The notes under the pieces are model-generated. The model was not told the origin of the DNA and ran no database searches. It was given only the letters and a program-made list of their open reading frames with translations. The position numbers and the translations under genes are program-made. 64,000 nt of DNA. It comes from Noviherbaspirillum sp. L7-7A (GTDB lineage Bacteria; Pseudomonadota; Gammaproteobacteria; Burkholderiales; Burkholderiaceae_D). The stretch covers positions 646,080 through 710,079 of the forward strand of contig NZ_JAHQRJ010000002.1 of the NCBI RefSeq assembly GCF_019052805.1, given 5' to 3'. Below are positions 1-7,726 of this stretch, piece by piece. Numbering within the stretch: the stretch's first letter is position 1; each line of letters starts with the position of its first letter.

Positions 1-1484
1 CGGCGCTGGGCCTGCTGCTGACCGCGCTGCACAGCTTCCTGCTCGGCCTATTACTGACGCGCCGCACCGTCAAGCCGGCGCTGGCCGTACTGCTTGTTGT
101 CACCGCGCTGGCGGCTTTCTATATGAAGCGCTACACGGTCTATTTCGACGTGAGCATGATGCGCAACATCTTCCACACGGATGTGCGGGAAGCGCGCGAA
201 CTGCTGTCGCCCGGCATGCTGTTGGCGCTGGCCGTGTTCGGACTGGCGCCGGCGCTGCTGCTGCTGCGCGTGAAGGTGCGTCGCCGTCCGCTGCGCCAGG
301 CACTGGTCTCGCGCGGATTGTTCCTGCTGGCCATGCTCCTGGTCGCCGGCGCCAGCACCCTGCTGTCGTTTCAGGATTTATCGGCGCTCCTGCGCAACCA
401 GAAGGAATTGCGCTACCTGATCACGCCGGCCAGCCTGCTGGTGTCATCGGTCCGAATAGCGGCGACCGAAGGCCATGAAGCCAAGCTGGCCCGCGTTCCC
501 GTGGGCCAGGATGCGGTGCAAGCGGCGGCAGCGCCGGGCGCCAGGCCGCGGCTGCTGGTGCTGGTGGTGGGCGAGACGGTACGGGCGGCCAACTGGGGCC
601 TGAACGGCTATGCCCGCCAGACCACGCCGGAGCTGGCCGCCGCCGGCGTGATCAACTTTGCGCAGGTGAGATCCTGCGGCACCAATACCGAGGTGTCGGT
701 GCCCTGCATGTTCTCGCCGTACGGTCGCCACAACTATGACGAAAAGGCAATACGCAGCCACCAGTCGGTGCTCCATGTGCTGGAGCACGCGGGCGTCAAG
801 ACCATCTGGCGCGACAACCAGTCCGGCTGCAAGGGCGTGTGCGATGGCCTGGAGGTGCAGCGGCCGGAAGAGGTGCCGGGCGCGAAATTCTGCGACGGCC
901 AGCATTGCTACGATGAAGTACTGCTCAATGACCTGGAACGCCTGCTGAAGGACCATCCGCGCGACCTGGTGCTGGTGCTGCACCAACTCGGCAACCACGG
1001 GCCGGCGTATTCCCAACGTTATCCGGCTGCCTTTAGGCGCTTTGAGCCGACCTGCGACCAGGCGGAGCTCGGTAAATGCAGCCGCGAGCAGATCGTTAAC
1101 AGTTACGACAATGCGGTGCTGTACACCGATCATTTCCTCAGTCAGGCGATACAGCGGCTGCGCGACCAGACCAGCCATGACGCCGCCTTGATTTACCTGT
1201 CCGACCACGGCGAGTCGCTGGGCGAAAACGGTATCTATCTGCATGGGCTGCCTTATTCGATCGCACCGCGGGAGCAGACCGAAGTACCGCTGGTAATGTG
1301 GATGACGCCCGGTTTCGCGGCCACCGCCGGCGTCGACACGTCCTGCCTGGAAAAGCGGGCGCAACAGCCCGCCAGCCATGACAACCTGTTTCACTCGCTG
1401 ATCGGCCTGATGTCGGTCACCACTTCGGTCTATGACAAGTCGCTCGACTTGTCCGGCGCCTGCCGTAACCGCGCGGGAGACTGA
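1..1484 (+). CDS. Phosphoethanolamine transferase (EptA-like), 5' end missing
   Basis: The reading frame is open from the first bases (first full codon at base 3), so the true start lies outside the window. The visible part begins with hydrophobic segments typical of the N-terminal membrane domain, followed by a periplasmic alkaline-phosphatase-like catalytic domain. A GET motif near bases 570-578 fits the nucleophilic threonine of the family, SCGTNTEVSVPCMFS carries the conserved cysteine-rich stretch, and LSDHGESLGENGIYLHG near base 1200 carries the metal-binding DHGE signature. The family moves phosphoethanolamine from phosphatidylethanolamine onto lipid A at the periplasmic face, lowering negative charge and often giving cationic peptide resistance. 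The next gene, a PAP2 phosphatase, starts one base after this stop, suggesting joint lipid A remodelling. Lipid A as the exact acceptor is inferred. Confidence 0.9.
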   Translation, partial: ALGLLLTALHSFLLGLLLTRRTVKPALAVLLVVTALAAFYMKRYTVYFDVSMMRNIFHTDVREARELLSPGMLLALAVFGLAPALLLLRVKVRRRPLRQALVSRGLFLLAMLLVAGASTLLSFQDLSALLRNQKELRYLITPASLLVSSVRIAATEGHEAKLARVPVGQDAVQAAAAPGARPRLLVLVVGETVRAANWGLNGYARQTTPELAAAGVINFAQVRSCGTNTEVSVPCMFSPYGRHNYDEKAIRSHQSVLHVLEHAGVKTIWRDNQSGCKGVCDGLEVQRPEEVPGAKFCDGQHCYDEVLLNDLERLLKDHPRDLVLVLHQLGNHGPAYSQRYPAAFRRFEPTCDQAELGKCSREQIVNSYDNAVLYTDHFLSQAIQRLRDQTSHDAALIYLSDHGESLGENGIYLHGLPYSIAPREQTEVPLVMWMTPGFAATAGVDTSCLEKRAQQPASHDNLFHSLIGLMSVTTSVYDKSLDLSGACRNRAGD

Positions 1485-1485
1485 C

Positions 1486-2277
1486 ATGAGCCAACGCCGT
1501 TTCCTGGCTTGTCTGGCGCTGCTGCTGTGCTTTGCCGTGGTTCTGGTCTATATCGGCCGCTACACCGAGCTCGACCTGATGCTGGCCGACCATTACTACG
1601 ACGCTGCTGCCGCCGCATTCCCGGGGCGCGACGACTGGTTCTTCGAATTTGTGATGCATCACATGGCCAAGGCGCTGATGGTCGCAGTAGGCATGGTATC
1701 GCCCCTGGCGCTGCTGGCTGACCGGCTACTTGGCTATACGCTGTTGTCCAATGAAACCAGACGCGCAATGTGGCTGGTGGCGCTGTCCTCGGTCGCCATT
1801 CCGGTGGCTATCACCATCACCAAATATCTTTCCATTCACCATTGCCCGTGGAACCTCACCCGCTACGGCGGCTTCGCGCCCTATCTGCGGGTTTTCGATG
1901 CCTTGCCGGCGGGCGTTTCCGCCGGACGCTGCTTTCCGGCCGGCCATGCCTCAAGCGCGCTGTGGCTGGCCTCGGTCTGCGCCTTCTGGCTACCCGCAAG
2001 ACCGTTGCGGGCACTGGGAGTTTTCTTGTTGGGGCTGCTGCCTGGTCTGGCGCTGGGTTGGGTGCAGCAGATGCGTGGCGCCCATTTCTTGACGCATACG
2101 CTGTGGTCGCTCTGGATTGCCGCATTGGTGATTCTGCTGCTGACGCGCCTCATCCTGCCGGCGCCGGACCCCAGCGCCGGAAGCGATGCCGGCCAGACTT
2201 GTGGACTTCCTGTGCATGAGCCCAGTGCGATTCCTGTGGACGGCGCGCTGGAGGAACCTGTGGACAGGCATGCCTGA
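1486..2277 (+). CDS. PAP2-family membrane phosphatase, possibly lipid A phosphatase
   Basis: 263 residues; the ATG at 1486 follows the upstream TGA directly, so it is preferred over in-frame codons further upstream inside the previous gene. There are five to six hydrophobic segments. PAP2 motifs are visible as KYLSIHHCPW (first motif, divergent), CFPAGHASS (second motif with the His after PAG) and RGAHFLTHTLWS (third motif with the catalytic His). The family removes phosphate from lipid phosphates such as undecaprenyl diphosphate, phosphatidic acid or lipid A. Placement behind a phosphoethanolamine transferase suggests it frees the lipid A phosphate position or recycles the lipid product. The tail after about residue 230 is polar and low in conservation. 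The substrate cannot be told from sequence. Confidence 0.8.
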   Translation: MSQRRFLACLALLLCFAVVLVYIGRYTELDLMLADHYYDAAAAAFPGRDDWFFEFVMHHMAKALMVAVGMVSPLALLADRLLGYTLLSNETRRAMWLVALSSVAIPVAITITKYLSIHHCPWNLTRYGGFAPYLRVFDALPAGVSAGRCFPAGHASSALWLASVCAFWLPARPLRALGVFLLGLLPGLALGWVQQMRGAHFLTHTLWSLWIAALVILLLTRLILPAPDPSAGSDAGQTCGLPVHEPSAIPVDGALEEPVDRHA

Positions 2278-2603
2278 CAGATTTTCAGCAGTATAAAAAT
2301 CATAATGAAAATCAATGGCTTGAGATGTTCTGGGTAAAGATATCCACAGCCTTGTTCACGGAATTTGTGCGTAACTTTTGTCGCTTTGCCAGGCAGCGGC
2401 ATGCCGGATTCCGCATCGCCTGATAGCTGGCCCGATTTTGTCTTGCTTCTAGCGTTGCCACGGGTTCAAACGCCGAGCACAGATGCAATAGCGCAGGGCC
2501 GCTGGCGATCCCATCGCGTGCCACCAGATAGACTGGTTTTCCCACAGCCTTTGCCCAAGCCGACCTGTCGGCACTGGCGTCATCTAATCTTCCGGTCGGT
2601 GAG

Positions 2604-2639
2604 CGCACCGCGTCAGTGCGCCCGCACCGCCCCGGTGCC
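2604..2639 (+). promoter_or_regulatory. Two tandem NtrC-like enhancer sites upstream of nirB
   Basis: Two matches to the NtrC pattern TGCACC-N5-GGTGCA lie side by side: CGCACC-GCGTC-AGTGCG at 2604-2620 and CGCACC-GCCCC-GGTGCC at 2623-2639. Their centres are 19 bases apart and sit roughly 100-130 bases upstream of the start point predicted from the sigma-54 promoter at 2713, the usual distance for NtrC enhancers. Calls rest on consensus and position only. Confidence 0.65.
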
Positions 2640-2712
2640 GCAAATCAATGTTCATCCCCCCGTTTTAATGCATTTCACCCAGCCTACCTGGCCAAAGCTT
2701 GCTTAAACCTGC

Positions 2713-2728
2713 TGGCACACCGCTTGCT
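2713..2728 (+). promoter_or_regulatory. Sigma-54 promoter of the nirBDC operon
   Basis: TGGCACACCGCTTGCT matches the sigma-54 consensus TGGCAC-N5-TTGCA/T, with GG and GC exactly 10 bases apart. Transcription would start near 2739, leaving a leader of about 310 bases before nirB at 3048. Together with the two NtrC-like sites upstream this predicts induction under nitrogen limitation. The long leader could hold a NasT/NasR-type antitermination element, but no hairpin pair there is clear enough to annotate. Confidence 0.75.
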
Positions 2729-3047
2729 AAACAAGGCCAAAGCAGTCTTGCTTTACGAATGCGTGAACCCAACGGCGGGTTCTTTGGACAATGGTGTCCC
2801 GTGTCGTCGCCAGCAGCCCATGCTGCCAATCGACGCGCGTTAATGGTTCGGGTGTGTAATGTTCAAGTTAATCGATCGCGTGAGCGCCCGTGGCGCAACG
2901 CTCTTCATGGCGCAGGCAGTCCAGCTCTGCGCTATGCCCGACGGCCTGACGGCCATTCTCCTCTTTCCGGTTTCGACCCAAGCCCGCACCGGCGTACCAG
3001 GCATGACGCCGAGTTGATCTCCTCATTCCAGACCATAAGGAAAACCT

Positions 3048-5576
3048 ATGAAAATCGTCGTTATCGGCCACGGCATGGTGGGTCACAAGTTTCTCGAGAG
3101 CCTGGATGCATCGGGCATCGGCCATGCCGAAGTCACGGTGCTGTGCGAGGAGCCGCGGGCGGCCTATGACCGTGTGCATCTGTCCGAATTCTTTGCCGGC
3201 AAATCGGCCGACGAACTGTCGCTGGTGTCGCCAGGCTTCTTCGACCGCGACAACCTGCTGCTGAACCTGAACACCCGCGCTACCGCAATCGACCGCGCCG
3301 CGCGCACCGTCACCGTCGCCAGCGGCGAGGTGCTGGACTATGACAAGCTCATCATCGCCACCGGCTCCTACCCTTTCGTGCCGCCGGTGCCGGGCAAGGA
3401 GCGTAGCGACTGCTTCGTGTACCGCACCATCGAAGACCTGGAAGCGATGCTGGAATGCGGCAGCCGCGCCAAAAGCGGCGTGGTGATCGGCGGCGGCCTG
3501 CTGGGCCTGGAATGCGCCAAAGCGCTGCGCGACATGCAGCTGCAGACCCATGTGGTGGAATTTGCGCCGCGCCTGATGGCGGTGCAGGTCGATGACCTCG
3601 GCGGCCGTGTGCTGAGGAAGCGCATCGAGGAACTGGGCGTTGCGGTGCATACGCAGAAGAACACGCTGGAAATCATCGATGGCGAGAGCGCCACCCACCG
3701 CATGGTGTTCGCCGATGGCAGCCACCTGGAGACTGACATGATCGTGTTCTCCGCCGGCATCCGTCCACGCGATGAACTAGCGCGCCAGTGTGGCTTGGAG
3801 GTCGGCCCGCGCGGCGGCATCGTGATCAACAACCGCTGCCGCACTTCCGACCCCGACATCTATGCCATCGGCGAATGCGCCTTGTGGAACGGCCAGGTCT
3901 TCGGCTTGGTGGCGCCCGGCTACGAGATGGCCCGCATTGCCGCCAGGCAGCTTGCCGGCGAAGCCGCCGAGTTCGCCGGCGCTGACATGAGCACCAAGCT
4001 GAAGCTGATGGGCGTGGACGTGGCCAGCATTGGCGACGCCATGGGCAATACCCCCGGCAGCCGCGCCTACCAGTTCACCGATGAACGCAAGCAGGTCTAC
4101 AAGAAGATCGTGGTGTCGGAATGCGGCAAGCATTTGCTGGGCGCGGTGCTGGTCGGCGACGCCGCCGAATACGGCACGCTGCTGCAGATGGCGCTAAACC
4201 GGATTGAATTGCCTGAAGACCCCGAGTTCCTGATCCTTCCGCAAGGCGATGGCAAGGCCAGGCCTGGCCTGGGCGTGGACGCGCTGCCCGACAGCGCCCA
4301 GATCTGCTCCTGCAACAACGTCTCCAAGGGCGATTTGTGCGCAGCGGTTGCCGCCGGCGCCACCAGCATCGGCGAGCTGAAATCCTGCACCAGGGCCGGC
4401 ACCGCCTGCGGCGGCTGCGTGCCGCTGGTCACCCAAGTGATGAAGGCCGAGATGAAGAAGCAGGGCCTGGCCGTCAACAACCACCTGTGCGAGCACTTTT
4501 CCTATTCGCGCCAGGAGCTGTACCACCTGGTGCGGGTCGGCAGGATCAGGACGTTCGATGCGCTCCTGGCCAGCCATGGCAAGGGCCTGGGCTGCGACAT
4601 CTGCAAGCCGGTGGCGGCCAATATCCTGGCTTCCTGCTGGAACGACTTCGTGCTGAAGAAGGAGCATGCCGGCCTGCAGGACTCGAACGACTACTTCCTC
4701 GGCAATATCCAGAAGGACGGCACCTATTCCGTGGTGCCGCGCATGCCGGGCGGCGAAGTCACGCCAGACGGCCTGATCGCGGTTGGCCAGGTTGCCAAGA
4801 AATACGGCCTGTATACCAAGATCACCGGCGGCCAGCGGGTCGACATGTTCGGCGCGCGGCTGGACCAGCTGCCGGCGATCTGGGAAGAGCTGATTGCCGC
4901 GGGCTTCGAGTCTGGCCATGCCTACGGCAAGTCGCTGCGCACCGTGAAGTCCTGCGTCGGCTCGACCTGGTGCCGCTATGGCGTCGACGACAGCGTTGGT
5001 CTGGCGATCGAACTGGAGAACCGCTACAAGGGCCTGCGGGCGCCGCACAAGGTCAAGTTCGGTGTCTCCGGCTGCACCCGCGAATGCGCGGAGGCGCAGG
5101 GCAAGGACGTCGGCATTATCGCCACCGACAAGGGCTGGAACCTGTATGTCTGCGGCAACGGCGGCATGAAGCCGCGCCATGCCGAACTGATCGCCTCCGA
5201 CCTGTCGAAGGCTGACCTGGTGAAATACATCGACCGTTTCCTGATGTTTTACATCCGCACCGCGGACCGCCTGCAGCGTACCAGCGTCTGGCGCGACAAC
5301 CTCGAAGGCGGGCTGGACTACCTAAAGGACGTGGTCATCAGGGACAAGCTGCACATTGCCGCCGAACTGGAAGCCGACATGCAGCACATCGTCGACACCT
5401 ATGAGTGCGAGTGGAAGAACGCCGTTACCGACCCCGAGACCCGCAAGCGCTTCCGCCAGTTCGTCAACAGCGACCAGCGCGACCCGAACGTGGTGTTCGT
5501 CGAGGAGCGCGGCCAGATCCGCCCGGCCCGGCCTGACGAGCGCAAGGTTGTCATTCCAATTATTCAAGCCGCATAA
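3048..5576 (+). CDS. nirB: Assimilatory nitrite reductase [NAD(P)H], large subunit
   Basis: 842 residues, full length for NirB. ATG at 3048 is preceded by AAGGAAAA. The N-terminal 400 residues form a pyridine nucleotide-disulphide oxidoreductase module: FAD site GHGMVG, second dinucleotide fold VIGGGLLGLE, and IYAIGECAL at the FAD end. Around residues 420-460 a BFD-like [2Fe-2S] module follows (CSCNNVSKGDLC and CTRAGTACGGC). The C-terminal half is the sirohaem/[4Fe-4S] reductase domain, with KSCVGSTWCRYG near 634, GCTRECAEAQG near 674 and VCGNGG near 703 providing the cluster and sirohaem cysteines. The enzyme reduces nitrite to ammonium in the cytoplasm with six electrons from NAD(P)H. It heads nirB-nirD-nirC behind a sigma-54/NtrC-type control region, so an assimilatory role is most likely. 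Confidence 0.97.
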   Translation: MKIVVIGHGMVGHKFLESLDASGIGHAEVTVLCEEPRAAYDRVHLSEFFAGKSADELSLVSPGFFDRDNLLLNLNTRATAIDRAARTVTVASGEVLDYDKLIIATGSYPFVPPVPGKERSDCFVYRTIEDLEAMLECGSRAKSGVVIGGGLLGLECAKALRDMQLQTHVVEFAPRLMAVQVDDLGGRVLRKRIEELGVAVHTQKNTLEIIDGESATHRMVFADGSHLETDMIVFSAGIRPRDELARQCGLEVGPRGGIVINNRCRTSDPDIYAIGECALWNGQVFGLVAPGYEMARIAARQLAGEAAEFAGADMSTKLKLMGVDVASIGDAMGNTPGSRAYQFTDERKQVYKKIVVSECGKHLLGAVLVGDAAEYGTLLQMALNRIELPEDPEFLILPQGDGKARPGLGVDALPDSAQICSCNNVSKGDLCAAVAAGATSIGELKSCTRAGTACGGCVPLVTQVMKAEMKKQGLAVNNHLCEHFSYSRQELYHLVRVGRIRTFDALLASHGKGLGCDICKPVAANILASCWNDFVLKKEHAGLQDSNDYFLGNIQKDGTYSVVPRMPGGEVTPDGLIAVGQVAKKYGLYTKITGGQRVDMFGARLDQLPAIWEELIAAGFESGHAYGKSLRTVKSCVGSTWCRYGVDDSVGLAIELENRYKGLRAPHKVKFGVSGCTRECAEAQGKDVGIIATDKGWNLYVCGNGGMKPRHAELIASDLSKADLVKYIDRFLMFYIRTADRLQRTSVWRDNLEGGLDYLKDVVIRDKLHIAAELEADMQHIVDTYECEWKNAVTDPETRKRFRQFVNSDQRDPNVVFVEERGQIRPARPDERKVVIPIIQAA

Positions 5577-5585
5577 GGAGCAAGC

Positions 5586-5933
5586 ATGTCCACCCAACCT
5601 CACGCATTGCGCTGGAGCCCCGTCTGCACGCTGGACGACATCGCGCCCAACACCGGCATCTGCGCCTTGGTCAACGACCGCCATGTGGCCGTGTTCCATG
5701 TGACCGGCGAAACCGGCCAGCTGTTCGCCATCGACAACTACGACCCCAACGCGCAAGCCAGCGTGCTGTCGCGCGGCCTGATCGGCAGCCTGGGCGAGCG
5801 CATCGTGGTTGCCTCGCCGATCTACAAGCATCACTTCGACCTGCAGAGCGGCGAATGCCTGGAGGCGCCCGAGAACTCGGTCAATGCCTATGCGGTGCGG
5901 GTGGAAGACCGCGTGGTGCATGTGGCGCTGTAA
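5586..5933 (+). CDS. nirD: Assimilatory nitrite reductase, small subunit
   Basis: 115 residues, the usual size, starting nine bases after the nirB stop behind AAGGAGCA. It has the Rieske-like fold signature of NirD, including HVAVFHVTGETGQLFAIDNY and SPIYKHHFDLQSGECL. As in other NirD proteins, the cysteine/histidine cluster ligands of true Rieske proteins are absent. It partners NirB in NADH-dependent nitrite reduction. Confidence 0.95.
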   Translation: MSTQPHALRWSPVCTLDDIAPNTGICALVNDRHVAVFHVTGETGQLFAIDNYDPNAQASVLSRGLIGSLGERIVVASPIYKHHFDLQSGECLEAPENSVNAYAVRVEDRVVHVAL

Positions 5934-5999
5934 CACAAGAACCGACCTGACCTGTTTTATCAACATCCTGTACCTGCTGCAGTCTTTTAAGGAATCATC

Positions 6000-6812
6000 A
6001 TGGCTTACCTGGCGCCCTCGGAATTCGTGACCAAAATGGTCGATGCCGGCGAATCGAAAATCTTCATGGCCACCCGCGACGCGCTGATCCGCGCCTACAT
6101 GGCCGGCGCAATCCTTGCGCTGGCCGCGGTGTTTGCCGTTACCGTGTCGGTGCAGACCGGCTATCCCATCATCGGCGCCATCCTGTTCCCGGTTGGCTTC
6201 TGCATGCTTTACCTGCTGGGCTTTGACCTGCTGACCGGCGTGTTCGTACTGACCCCGCTTGCTCTGATAGACAAGCGACCCGGCGTGACCATCGGCGGCG
6301 TGTTGAAGAACTGGGGCATCGTCTTCATCGGCAATTTCCTTGGCGCTGTCACGGTAGCTGTGCTGATGGCCATCGTCTTCACCAACGGCTTTTCGACCGA
6401 GCCGAGCAAGGTGGGACATGCGATCGGCGTGATCGGCGAGTCGCGCACCCTGGGCTATGCCAAGTATGGCGCAGCCGGCATGTTGACGCTGTTCGTGCGC
6501 GGCATGCTGTGCAACTGGATGGTATCGACTGGCGTGGTTGGGGCAATGATCTCCACCACCGTTGGCGGCAAGGTGATCGCAATGTGGATGCCCATCATGC
6601 TGTTCTTTGGCATGGCATTTGAGCACTCGGTGGTCAACATGTTCCTGTTTCCGTCGGGCCTGCTGATGGGTGGGAATTTCTCGCTGATGGATTATTTGAT
6701 CTGGAACGAGATCCCGACCGTGCTGGGCAACCTAGTCGGCGGCCTAGCCTTCACTGGTCTGACCTTGTATGCCACGCATATCAAGACTGCGCCCAAGCGG
6801 ACGTTCAACTGA
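6000..6812 (+). CDS. nirC: Formate/nitrite transporter family channel (NirC-like)
   Basis: 270 residues with six predicted membrane segments, starting 66 bases after nirD behind AAGGAATCATC. FNT family features include the N-terminal amphipathic stretch, LGFDLLTGVFVLTPLAL and MLCNWMVSTGVVGAM. FNT channels pass formate, nitrite or hydrosulphide across the inner membrane. The position directly after nirBD makes nitrite uptake (or exchange) the best reading. FocA-type formate transport is less likely in this context. No nitrate transporter or assimilatory nitrate reductase is present in the window, so the cluster as seen handles nitrite. Confidence 0.9.
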   Translation: MAYLAPSEFVTKMVDAGESKIFMATRDALIRAYMAGAILALAAVFAVTVSVQTGYPIIGAILFPVGFCMLYLLGFDLLTGVFVLTPLALIDKRPGVTIGGVLKNWGIVFIGNFLGAVTVAVLMAIVFTNGFSTEPSKVGHAIGVIGESRTLGYAKYGAAGMLTLFVRGMLCNWMVSTGVVGAMISTTVGGKVIAMWMPIMLFFGMAFEHSVVNMFLFPSGLLMGGNFSLMDYLIWNEIPTVLGNLVGGLAFTGLTLYATHIKTAPKRTFN

Positions 6813-6928
6813 GCATCGAGTGGTTTCGTTGATTGGGGTCCCTGCTTTGGGGCTGGGACTTTTCAAGCAGGGGCCACGATATTGGGGGGAGGCCTGGACG
6901 GACGGTGTCAGTTGCCGATGTCGTTGCA

Positions 6929-6957
6929 GTTGCCGTTGCCGTTGCCGTTGCCGTTGC
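6929..6957. repeat. Hexanucleotide tandem repeat (GTTGCC)n
   Basis: Four full GTTGCC units plus GTTGC in the left arm of repeat copy A. The equivalent place in copy B (52452) has two units, so copy number differs between loci. Confidence 0.9.
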
Positions 6958-7460
6958 TTTTGAAGTTGCAGTTCAAGTTCCGTTGAGCGCCGTCACGGGG
7001 ACCCTGCGACAGCGCGGCGCGATCACCGGGTCGCCTGCCGGGGAAACACCCGGCCTGGTCATGACGACAGTGCAGTGGGGTTGTTTTATCAGGCGTAAGG
7101 ACGTCACTGCGAAGCAGCAGTTGCTTTTGACGTTTATAGCTTACTTACGGAAGTCAACAGCAACGACGACAGTCTGCCCGTGCCTTGCCGGGTAACGCAA
7201 GGCGATTGCACTGCCGTGGAGACAAGCTGGGAGTCCGTCCCGGCGGCCGGCTCACTTTTTAGCTTCGAAAAAAAAGTAAAAAAGGCGACCCGGTGATCGC
7301 GCCCCGCTGCGCGGGGTGCCCGTGTCAGCGGTAACCGGAGCAGGGCGCGGCTAAGCTCGCTGCGCTGCGCTTCGCTCAAACAGACGCCGCACCTTATCCG
7401 CTTCAGGCATCGCCGCCACGGCGCGCTCAACGGGACTTAACGGCAACGGCCACTTCAAAA

Positions 7461-7500
<40 letters not shown>

Positions 7501-7565
7501 ATGTCGCCCCGCGCACTTCAAAGAAAACGGCAACTGCAGCATGAGAGGTAACTTCAGCCGCTTTT

Positions 7566-7680
7566 GTAGGGTGCAATACCCGAAGGGCATTGCACCACGG
7601 TTGCAAACTGGGATGGCATTGCCGGCCGACTTCCTCGATCGGCCAATGGTGCAATGCCCCTTCGGGGTATTGCACCCTAC
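7566..7680. repeat. 115-bp inverted-repeat element with GTAGGGTGCAATACCC ends
   Basis: Two arms, 7566-7597 (GTAGGGTGCAATACCCGAAG...) and 7648-7680 (its near-exact reverse complement), enclose about 50 bases. Each arm is itself an imperfect hairpin around CCCGAAGGG. The same composite, in opposite orientation and with a recognisable inner segment, lies at 52298-52411; a lone arm is at 62821-62852. It ends 46 bases before the chosen start of the phosphatase/kinase gene. Confidence 0.85.
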
Positions 7681-7726
7681 GAATTGCAACAGCACCCGCT
7701 ACTGCCCCTCTTCCGCCCAAATATTC

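Noticed and set aside
444..1487. Long minus-strand open frame inside the phosphoethanolamine transferase gene
   Set aside because: Shadow of a GC-rich gene; His/Gln/Arg-rich translation with no family features.
2312..2608. Minus-strand frame with a stretch like SADRSAWAKAVGKPVYLVAR
   Set aside because: Slight likeness to end fragments of JAB/DUF4329-type domains, but no start site, no neighbours of that type, and it overlaps the nir control region. Could be an old remnant; not supported.
2365..2843. Plus-strand frames in the gap before nirB
   Set aside because: Pro/Cys/His-rich, no ribosome sites, and they overlap the sigma-54 promoter and NtrC-like sites.
5322..6626. 434-codon minus-strand frame across nirB end, nirD and nirC
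   Set aside because: Antisense to three clear genes; composition typical of reverse-strand artefacts.
7541..7726. N-terminal extension of the phosphatase/kinase gene
   Set aside because: Encoded by the GTAGGGTGCAATACCC element; the family starts at the MTTQLQASIG methionine.
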